From an uncultured Clostridia bacterium (GTDB lineage Bacteria > Bacillota > Clostridia > Lachnospirales > Lachnospiraceae): 11,675 nucleotides of DNA. Below the pieces are notes generated by a model. It saw only the letters and a list, made by a program, of their open reading frames with translations. It made no database searches and had not been told where the DNA came from. Position 1 is the stretch's first letter, and each line of letters opens with the position of its first letter. Where the stretch lies: positions 1-11,675 of the forward strand of contig CAMUFS010000060.1 of NCBI GenBank assembly GCA_947088195.1. The letters are read 5' to 3'. The translations under genes were made by a program, and so were the position numbers. This document shows positions 6,917-11,675 of this stretch, in pieces.

Positions 6917-7189
6917 ATGTTTCGGATGTGGGCAAAAATTTTTAAAGATAATCGTATGCTTCGTGATATTGTAATAGAGAATGGAAATACCGATCTAAAC
7001 CGAACACGCAAGGTTTATGATGCCCTCGATTCGGTCTGTTATACATTTGATCTAAGCCGTCCTGTCTGGCTTGATAAGAATATTACTGACTTTAAGCGCT
7101 GCAGCAAGGTTCGTTTTCATCAAGACAGCTTTATTGACCAAATTGATTTCGACTACCTTGAACTGCAGGTTATTGAAGAAGATTATTAG
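6917..7189 (+). CDS. Small hypothetical protein, 90 residues
   Basis: I do not recognise a characterised family. The protein is soluble, with no signal peptide or membrane helix. It has a basic N-terminus (MFRMWAKIFKDNRMLRD), a middle with DLNRTRKVYDALDSVCYTFDLSRPVW, and an acidic C-terminus (IDQIDFDYLELQVIEEDY). The single CxY and WLDKN motifs do not form a metal-binding pattern. The gene has a consensus promoter, a modest ribosome site (AAAGTGAG, 6904-6911) and a terminator hairpin immediately after its stop, so it is probably a genuine monocistronic gene. Its TAG stop overlaps the TAA of the convergent membrane protein gene. Confidence 0.75.
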   Translation: MFRMWAKIFKDNRMLRDIVIENGNTDLNRTRKVYDALDSVCYTFDLSRPVWLDKNITDFKRCSKVRFHQDSFIDQIDFDYLELQVIEEDY

Positions 7190-7692
7190 AGAGCACTTTG
7201 TGCTTCTTTTTTCTTTGCCATTATGCTTCCAACCGTAAAAGCGACAACCATTAAAACCACACCAGCTCCTTGTACTAGCATCACAGCAGATGTAGAAGCC
7301 TCCGCCAAATCATAGGCACCCTCCGTAATCACGGCTAACCACATCGTAAGAAAGCTCAAGGGAAGGGTGTACATCTGAGCTATCACAGTCAAAAGATACG
7401 TAAATTCAGATTGTACTCCTGAACTGACAATCGCTGCAAATACCACAAAGCATAGTATTCCAATTATATTTCCCAAAAGCACAGCTTTCCAGATAGATTT
7501 AAATCTTGCCATATACACGGAGCCTACCCAGCCCCAAAATAGCAATAGTGTAAATGGCCCTGCATACATCCATATATCCCCTATTACTGGTATATATAAC
7601 ATAACATTAAACAGATAGCCTATTAATATTGGAGACACTGCTAACAGACACAGCATAATACTCTCTCTTATTTTATCTTTTTTTGTATCCAA
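7186..7692 (-). CDS. Polytopic membrane protein, function unknown
   Basis: This 168-residue protein has about five membrane helices (approximate residues 12-32, 41-62, 67-90, 97-120 and 137-160) and a short basic C-terminal tail (MAKKKEAQSAL). The frame begins at a TTG (7692-7690), which is well supported by GGAGGG seven bases upstream (7705-7700). Its own promoter has a perfect TTGACA. I cannot name the family, and no transporter or enzyme signature is visible. The last codons also encode, on the other strand, the terminator hairpin of the neighbouring small gene. That may explain the Lys/Ala/Ser-rich C-terminus. Confidence 0.75.
   Translation of the reverse strand: MDTKKDKIRESIMLCLLAVSPILIGYLFNVMLYIPVIGDIWMYAGPFTLLLFWGWVGSVYMARFKSIWKAVLLGNIIGILCFVVFAAIVSSGVQSEFTYLLTVIAQMYTLPLSFLTMWLAVITEGAYDLAEASTSAVMLVQGAGVVLMVVAFTVGSIMAKKKEAQSAL
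7190..7212 (+). terminator. Intrinsic terminator of the 90-residue protein gene
   Basis: AGCAC-TTT-GTGCT (7192-7204) is followed by TCTTTTTT, a compact 5-bp hairpin with a U tract starting 3 nt after the gene's stop. It lies entirely within the 3' coding end of the convergent membrane protein gene. Confidence 0.7.
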
Positions 7693-7750
7693 CGGTTTTC
7701 CCTCCAGATTGTAATCATAATCATTCTACTCAAAAAAATAATTATAATAC

Positions 7751-7779
7751 AGTGTATCTCACCCGACTCCAAATGTCAA
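7751..7779 (-). promoter_or_regulatory. Vegetative promoter of the membrane protein gene
   Basis: On the minus strand a perfect TTGACA (7779-7774) is followed after 17 nt by TACACT (7756-7751), about 58 nt before the TTG start. The spacer ends in GTGAGA. The same TACACT form is used upstream of the TPR/ATPase gene. Confidence 0.7.
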
Positions 7780-7818
7780 TAACTTACTTTTCTCATTCAC
7801 GGATATGACATATGTAAC

Positions 7819-7847
7819 TTGTAATCAGCGCTGCCAGAGATTAAGAT
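7819..7847 (+). promoter_or_regulatory. Probable promoter of the LiaF-like gene
   Basis: TTGTAA (7819-7824) and TAAGAT (7842-7847) are 17 nt apart on the plus strand, about 47 nt upstream of the ATG. It is a moderate match. No clear LiaR-type inverted repeat was recognised beside it. Confidence 0.45.
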
Positions 7848-7894
7848 AATAGTATCATATTAAGGGAGACAACTTTATTAGGAAGGAGTATATT

Positions 7895-8572
7895 ATGAAA
7901 CTAAAATCCAATCAATCCCTGTGGGGTGTTATTTTAATCCTTTTTGGCATAGGCTTTGCAGGAAATGCACTTGATTTCTGGCGTTTCTCCATATTTTTCC
8001 ACGGATGGTGGACACTGTTTATTATTGTTCCATGTGCTGTATCGATCGCACAGAAGGGATTTGAACCACTTCCAACTGCTGGACTTATCATTGGTATCCT
8101 ATTTTTATTATCCTCATGGGATATTCTTCCAAGAAGTGCTGTGTTTAAATTGTTCTTCCCCATTGTATTGGTGCTGATCGGTCTGAGTATATTATTTAAA
8201 GATTCTGCTTACAAAAAACATTTTAAAGATTCCAGTACCACTTATCATTCTGATTCACCAGAATACAATGCTATTTTCGGATCACAAAAAATCACCTGCA
8301 ACAATGAAGTATTTACAGGTGCTACCTTAAATAGTATTTTCGGCGGAATTGATATGGATATCCGCACGGCTTATCTTCAGGAAGATATTGTTGTAAATTG
8401 TACCACTGTATTTGGCGGAATTGACATTCGTGTTCCGGCAAATATCAATGTTCAAGTCTCTAGCATCCCGATTTTCGGAGGCGTCAGCAATCGTGTCAAA
8501 AACCGCAATGCTGGTGCACCTACTATTTTTATTAATGCAACCTGCATGTTTGGTGGAATTAATATTAAATAA
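7895..8572 (+). CDS. LiaF-like cell-envelope stress protein
   Basis: This 225-residue protein has an N-terminal four-helix membrane domain of the LiaF/DUF5668 type (about residues 8-102; motifs WGVILILFGIGF and FFPIVLVLIGLSILF). The C-terminal part is a LiaF/DUF2154-like beta-repeat domain with five (I/V/M)FG(G/S) turns at F128, F149, F173, F194 and F219. In Bacillus, LiaF inhibits the LiaRS two-component system that responds to cell-wall antibiotics. Stand-alone homologues exist whose role is less clear. The ATG is preceded by GGAAGGAG with 6-nt spacing. No kinase or response regulator gene is adjacent, so the gene is an orphan here. A strand-specific hairpin follows the stop. Family assignment is secure; regulatory role is by analogy. 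Confidence 0.85.
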   Translation: MKLKSNQSLWGVILILFGIGFAGNALDFWRFSIFFHGWWTLFIIVPCAVSIAQKGFEPLPTAGLIIGILFLLSSWDILPRSAVFKLFFPIVLVLIGLSILFKDSAYKKHFKDSSTTYHSDSPEYNAIFGSQKITCNNEVFTGATLNSIFGGIDMDIRTAYLQEDIVVNCTTVFGGIDIRVPANINVQVSSIPIFGGVSNRVKNRNAGAPTIFINATCMFGGINIK

Positions 8573-8579
8573 TATTTTT

Positions 8580-8640
8580 GGTGCCCGCGCACAGTTGAGC
8601 AAAAAAGCTTTTCTCTCACCTATGCGTGGGTACCATTTTA
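8580..8640 (+). terminator. Hairpin after the LiaF-like gene, probable terminator
   Basis: A 12-bp outer stem pairs 8580-8591 with 8623-8634. It includes two G-U pairs that exist only in plus-strand RNA, so the hairpin belongs to the LiaF-side transcript. The loop carries a smaller GAG/AAAA against TTTT/CTC stem. The U tract after it is short (ATTTTAG), so termination may be partial. The hairpin abuts the stop codon of the convergent TPR/ATPase gene. Confidence 0.5.
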
Positions 8641-10701
8641 GATAAAATCATTCTCACGAAGCATTGTCAAATCGGAATCCTTATATTTTCTCGAAAATAC
8701 TGTCTCAAATAATTTCTTAATGTTCTTCTTCTCTGAATGTTCAATCGCCGCATCAATTATCGCTCTCACATCCTCGATCTCCACCACTGTTTTCTGTGCA
8801 TAAAGCGCATCAATTTTTGCGGAAAGTGCTAATGTCGCCATCTCATCAATGCCATAATCTCTCTCAGCGGCATATTGCTTCGCCATCTCCACCCACTCGG
8901 CTATCTCATATTCCTTCAAAATCAACTTGTGTGTAAAGCGCTCCTCTACCTCTGGATTCTCTGTGATCAGACGCGTCATACCTTCCTTGGTATCCTCTAA
9001 CACAACTACCATGCCACCTGTATAACCCGCCATTGTCTCAAGGAGTGCCTGTGTTGTTATCTGATTCATCTCTCCGGCACGCTCTATCAAAAGATCGGCA
9101 CCAGTAAGACGTGAAATAGTATCCTGTATTCCTTTGCTATTAAGCCGATCTCCTGAAATTTTAGCAATTTTTCTATTCTTTCTATTTGAAGCCCTACGCA
9201 AGCTCTTCATCAATTCTGTGGCAAGCGTTGTCTTACCTGACTTATGATCTCCAATAATTAAAATATTTCCAGACAAAGAAGTTTCTTTTTCTCCACCAAG
9301 GCTCTCCGCCTCCTCAAAAATTGCTGCAAGCTGCTCCTCCAATCCATTGATATGTAAAAACGCTGCAAATATATGGCGCCTTTCCTCGGAAAGTTGTCCT
9401 GATAATGGTATGCTCTGCTTGATTTCGTCCTTAGAAGAAATCACTTCCTCTCTATCCATCGGTATTTGCTCTGATTCTGCAAACGCTTCCTCCTGCGCAG
9501 AAGCCTTTTCCACTATATCGCTCTGCGTCTCATTTATCTGATCTTTTCTATTGTTTAATGTCTCTTCTGGCTTCTTTTTGTTCTTATCCTCTGGTAATCT
9601 CTCCACATACTTCTCTTGTTTCTCCTCTGATAAAGTATCAGAAGATACATCAACAGGCTCCTTATAAAATGTCTCTTCTATAGCTGGTGCAGGCTCCTCC
9701 CTTGGCACAACACGAAAGGTAGCCTCCTGCTCATTATAAGGCCGATATGGCTTGTTATTTCTGGCAAGCACTTGCTGAACCTTGCGCAGATCCTTTGTTG
9801 CTCCTAATGGATCTATCTGTTCTGGATTAACCTGCCATAATGCATCTCGTCTCGGCGGCTCAGGCCCCTCCTGCGCTTCCTCAGGAGGCATTATCTCCCT
9901 CATACTCTCTGCAATCACTTCCTGAATATCTGCTGTATTATATTTATCTGTGGACACTGATATTGGATGGTCTGGTATCTGTTCTTGTACTTGCTCCTCC
10001 TGTACCTGCTGTATCTGCTCTTCTTGCATCTGTTCCTCTTGTGCTTCCACCCAAGCAGGCTCTTCATTAAGAGAATATCTCATCTGAGGCTGAAAACGTT
10101 TGTTATACTTCTCCTGCTGACTGGGAGACAAAGGCATATATAACATCTTAAGCTCCATCGCCTTCTCCACATATTCTCCCTCTCCAAACCATAAAATAAT
10201 CTCATCACATGCCGCCACACATTCTTGTCCCATGCCAGCTTTATGATATAGACGCGCAAGCTCATATGCCCACATTTCATCAAAATCATTTCTCTTATAT
10301 TCACTTAAAATTGCAATTAATACCTCAAGTGGCTTCCCTGTTTTCCTTGCCAGTTTATACTGTAATTCATATCTGCATGGATCCTTTGGCGCCAAGCCGA
10401 CAAAATCCTCGTAATAACGCTCTGCCTCCTCATATTCTCCCGCCTCAATGCAGACCTCCGTCAATTTATATGCAATTCTTCTGCTGATCGGAGCACGCTC
10501 AAATGCCATAAGGAACAGCTCCTTTGCATCCTGATACCTCCGCACCTTTGCATAAACAGTACCAACATTTATCAACATATTAACATTTCTGACACGTCGC
10601 CAATCTATATTATCCGCTATTTTCGCCGCTGTAGAAAAATCTTTTTTTCCAATTAATTTTGTTATTTGTTCTGCTTTTATATTATATTCATATTTATCCA
10701 A
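8638..10701 (-). CDS. TPR-repeat protein with C-terminal AAA-like ATPase domain
   Basis: This 687-residue protein has N-terminal TPR-like helical pairs (about residues 15-190; NVGTVYAKVRRYQDAKELFLMAFERAP is the clearest). A long linker (about 215-435) is acidic and Gln-rich, with repeated EEQ/VQEEQ units near 222-242. The C-terminal ATPase domain has Walker A GDHKSGKT (about 484-491) and a Walker-B-like MVVVLED (about 564-570). The tail, AKQYAAERDYGIDEMATLAL, resembles the lid of SpoVK/CbxX-type AAA proteins. The frame opens at GTG 10710, but AGGAG overlaps that codon and lies 8 nt before the in-frame TTG at 10701, which I prefer. It is a single gene with its own strong promoter. TPRs suggest protein partners. 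The cellular role is unknown, and I infer a cytoplasmic location. Confidence 0.8.
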   Translation of the reverse strand: MDKYEYNIKAEQITKLIGKKDFSTAAKIADNIDWRRVRNVNMLINVGTVYAKVRRYQDAKELFLMAFERAPISRRIAYKLTEVCIEAGEYEEAERYYEDFVGLAPKDPCRYELQYKLARKTGKPLEVLIAILSEYKRNDFDEMWAYELARLYHKAGMGQECVAACDEIILWFGEGEYVEKAMELKMLYMPLSPSQQEKYNKRFQPQMRYSLNEEPAWVEAQEEQMQEEQIQQVQEEQVQEQIPDHPISVSTDKYNTADIQEVIAESMREIMPPEEAQEGPEPPRRDALWQVNPEQIDPLGATKDLRKVQQVLARNNKPYRPYNEQEATFRVVPREEPAPAIEETFYKEPVDVSSDTLSEEKQEKYVERLPEDKNKKKPEETLNNRKDQINETQSDIVEKASAQEEAFAESEQIPMDREEVISSKDEIKQSIPLSGQLSEERRHIFAAFLHINGLEEQLAAIFEEAESLGGEKETSLSGNILIIGDHKSGKTTLATELMKSLRRASNRKNRKIAKISGDRLNSKGIQDTISRLTGADLLIERAGEMNQITTQALLETMAGYTGGMVVVLEDTKEGMTRLITENPEVEERFTHKLILKEYEIAEWVEMAKQYAAERDYGIDEMATLALSAKIDALYAQKTVVEIEDVRAIIDAAIEHSEKKNIKKLFETVFSRKYKDSDLTMLRENDFI

Positions 10702-10732
10702 TTTTCTCACTCCTGCTTATAAATATATGTAA

Positions 10733-10761
10733 AGTGTATCACACGACAAATAGCTTGTCAA
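10733..10761 (-). promoter_or_regulatory. Strong vegetative promoter of the TPR/ATPase gene
   Basis: On the minus strand TTGACA (10761-10756) and TACACT (10738-10733) are 17 nt apart, with GTGTGA before the -10. A second TTGACA lies at 10775-10770 without its own spaced -10; it may be fortuitous or part of a regulatory site. Confidence 0.75.
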
Positions 10762-10782
10762 AATGTGTTTGTCAAATCTTGT

Positions 10783-10845
10783 AAAAGAAGCCCACAATCG
10801 AGTAGGGAAGTCTTATTTTCTCCTACTCGCGCCGGGCTTCTTTTA
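10783..10845 (-). terminator. Two-tier hairpin with T runs on both strands, terminator or structured RNA element
   Basis: GAAGCCC/GGGCTTC (10787-10793 with 10834-10840) forms the base. CGAGTAGG/CCTACTCG (10799-10806 with 10822-10829) forms an upper stem, with a 15-nt loop and asymmetric internal loops between. T4 follows on both strands, so it could act bidirectionally. It separates the short transcription unit on its right from the TPR/ATPase promoter on its left. The well-formed upper stem is more elaborate than a simple terminator needs. Confidence 0.6.
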
Positions 10846-10860
10846 GATACCCATGCGCAT

Positions 10861-10895
10861 AAAAAAGGCTATGATGTTGTTCTACACCATAGCCC
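10861..10895 (-). terminator. Intrinsic terminator of the short minus-strand transcription unit
   Basis: An 11-bp stem pairs 10884-10894 with 10867-10877 across a 6-nt loop. It is complete only in minus-strand RNA, because one pair is G-U there but A-C on the plus strand. A T6 run follows (10866-10861). It ends whatever is transcribed from the promoter at 11245-11273. Confidence 0.75.
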
Positions 10896-11117
10896 TTACT
10901 TTTCTTTTATTCAGTTGTCTATGTTTTTTTATTAGTCGAAGGCATCTATTTTAATTCCTGCGAGCTATTTTTTTATTTATATATGTCGTGGTATTCATCA
11001 AATCTCTTACAATTCATCGTTTATTCATCAGTATATGCAGATGACACTTTTTCTCTTTTTTCAGCTTTTCTTTCTTCTTCGACTTATACCTTATTCTTCT
11101 ATGCTGAAATGATTTTT
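10896..11117 (-). other. Untranslated 3' part of the short minus-strand transcript
   Basis: These 222 nt lie between the 27-codon ORF and the terminator, and are A-rich on the transcribed strand. I see no protein gene with a ribosome site. An 11-nt block at 11026-11036 is perfectly complementary to 11164-11174 inside the ORF, so the transcript could fold back on its coding part. ATTCATC occurs three times in 10993-11029. An 85-codon plus-strand frame here has no ribosome site or promoter and is rejected. Confidence 0.4.
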
Positions 11118-11201
11118 TTATTCTCTATATTGAAAGCTGCAGGAACCCATCATCTTACCACTGATATACTGATGTATTATAAAATGTTCTTCTCTGTCCA
11201 T
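11118..11201 (-). CDS. 27-residue small ORF in its own transcription unit
   Basis: Starting at ATG 11201, the frame reads MDREEHFIIHQYISGKMM, then GSCSFQYRE and stop. It is too short for ordinary gene finding. The support is contextual: GAGAGGAGG eight bases upstream (11218-11210), a near-perfect sigma-A promoter about 37 nt upstream of the ATG, and a strong terminator downstream of the 3' region. The peptide has one Cys and no membrane helix or obvious signal. It does not look like a known type I toxin, AgrD-type pheromone or ribosomal leader, though I cannot search. It may be a small protein, a leader peptide of a regulatory RNA, or the remnant of a longer gene. Confidence 0.5.
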   Translation of the reverse strand: MDREEHFIIHQYISGKMMGSCSFQYRE

Positions 11202-11244
11202 GGGACCCGCCTCCTCTCATTTCTTCTTTGTTTTTGTTAAGTAC

Positions 11245-11273
11245 AGTATATAACACTTCTCCTAATTTGTCAA
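11245..11273 (-). promoter_or_regulatory. Near-consensus promoter driving the 27-codon ORF transcript
   Basis: On the minus strand TTGACA (11273-11268), a 17-nt spacer and TATACT (11250-11245) give one of the best promoters in the window. Transcription would start near 11238 and stop near 10861, giving an RNA of about 375 nt. Confidence 0.75.
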
Positions 11274-11384
11274 GCATTTTCTTAAAATAATTTATATTTA
11301 CTTTCTATTATATCAAATATTGTTTCTATTTTGTTAATATTTTCAAAAATTTAAAATTATCAGATTTTATTTTCTCAAAAAACC
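11274..11384. other. AT-rich spacer upstream of the short transcription unit
   Basis: This stretch is nearly pure A/T with runs of T and A, some partly self-complementary around 11333-11352. It could act as an upstream A/T element for the promoter at 11245-11273. I see no gene or other signal. Confidence 0.4.
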
Positions 11385-11493
11385 TATACTTTATACAAAA
11401 TATAGTTATCGCTTATTTGTATATAGGAGAATCATGTTCGAGAGAGGTCCACCCAGAGAATGGCCTATAGTCCTCTGTCACCCCGCTCTCGCT
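11385..11493 (-). repeat. Dispersed repeat, copy 2 (inverted relative to copy 1)
   Basis: The minus strand from 11493 down to 11430 aligns with 5510-5573 at about 53 of 64 positions. The block at 11400-11385 is identical to 5610-5625. The spacer between the two conserved blocks is diverged and slightly shorter than in copy 1. The reading frame that is open across copy 1 meets a TAA shortly after the core here. Confidence 0.75.
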
Positions 11494-11590
11494 TAGTTCA
11501 AAACGTAGCGGACGCTAAGCTCGTGAGATACCTCGCTAAGCGCCGACGTTTTTCAATAGGTTCCATAGGACTATAGGCCATTCTCTGGGT
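11451..11590. repeat. Palindromic element: 24-nt perfect inverted repeat around a structured 92-nt core
   Basis: The arms at 11451-11474 and 11567-11590 are perfectly complementary over 24 nt, and each contains the CTATAGGCCATTCTCTGG repeat core. Inside, AAAACGT (11500-11506) can pair with ACGTTTT (11546-11552). CGCTAAGC occurs twice (11513-11520 and 11534-11541), and CGCTTAG (11490-11496) can pair with either copy, so alternative folds are possible. The GC content is clearly above that of the flanking DNA. No open frame spans it. It resembles a non-autonomous repeat or structured-RNA gene rather than a terminator. Confidence 0.7.
11567..11590 (+). repeat. Dispersed repeat, copy 3 (core only)
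   Basis: This is the third occurrence of the core, in plus orientation and identical to the reverse complement of 11451-11474. It matches copy 1 (from 5530) apart from a few substitutions. The similarity stops abruptly on the right, where the sequence continues TACTTTCTTGG into unrelated DNA up to the window edge at 11675, in which I see no gene. Confidence 0.65.
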
Positions 11591-11675
11591 TACTTTCTTG
11601 GCTGTGCTGGAATGTGATTTTTCCATTTTTTTATATAGAAACAGCAAAAGAATAATTGAGAAAGGGATAGATACT

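Noticed and set aside
8580..8640. Bidirectional terminator for the two convergent genes
   Set aside because: Two pairs of the stem are G-U in plus-strand RNA and become A-C mismatches in minus-strand RNA. The minus-strand side is followed by A-rich rather than U-rich sequence.
10983..11240. 85-codon plus-strand open frame
   Set aside because: It is Ser/Phe/Leu-rich from T-rich DNA, lacks an RBS and promoter, and is antisense to the better-supported short transcription unit.
11451..11590. CRISPR array or insertion sequence
   Set aside because: There are only inverted core copies, no regularly spaced direct repeats with unique spacers, no transposase frame, and no cas or integrase genes nearby.

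Overview
The window looks like chromosomal DNA from a low-GC, spore-forming clostridium, most likely a member of the Lachnospiraceae. The reasons are the AT-rich intergenic spacers, strong AGGAGG-type ribosome sites, frequent TTG starts, many vegetative promoters of the TTGACA/17 nt/TATAAT class, a YyaC-type spore protein, and a combination of envelope proteins (LysM, DUF5711, CvpA) that I associate with that family. The family assignment is inference from gene content. No 16S sequence is in view.

Left part (1-3440, all minus strand). A three-gene envelope operon reads leftward: a membrane protein with a catalytically dead JAMM/MPN-like domain and a C-terminal LysM domain, then a DUF5711 protein, then a CvpA-family protein. 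The last stop codon lies inside the A/T tracts just upstream of a very strong minus-strand promoter (TTGACA, 17 nt, TATTAT). The DNA downstream of that promoter resembles an rRNA leader, so a ribosomal RNA operon probably begins just beyond position 1.

Middle (3440-5670). A yyaC spore gene (plus strand, TTG start) converges on and overlaps by 44 bp a coiled-coil membrane protein gene (minus strand). Upstream of the latter is the first copy of a dispersed repeat (5510-5625).

Right-centre (5668-8640). An orphan PTS EIIC-like permease gene (minus) diverges from a short conserved-looking protein gene (plus). That gene shares overlapping stop codons with a polytopic membrane protein gene (minus). 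A LiaF-like cell-envelope stress protein gene (plus) follows, transcribed divergently from the membrane protein gene. It ends in a strand-specific hairpin against the next convergent gene.

Right part (8638-11675). A 690-codon frame (687 residues from the preferred TTG start) encodes TPR-like repeats, a long acidic/Gln-rich linker and a C-terminal AAA-like ATPase. Upstream of it lie two hairpins, a separate short minus-strand transcription unit with a near-consensus promoter, strong RBS, 27-codon ORF and terminator, and a palindromic structured element. That element carries two more copies of the repeat core seen at 5510.

The least explained parts are the dispersed repeat/palindrome, the short transcription unit at 10861-11273, and the pseudo-JAMM-TM-LysM protein. 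No phage, IS transposase, CRISPR array, tRNA or defence operon is visible.
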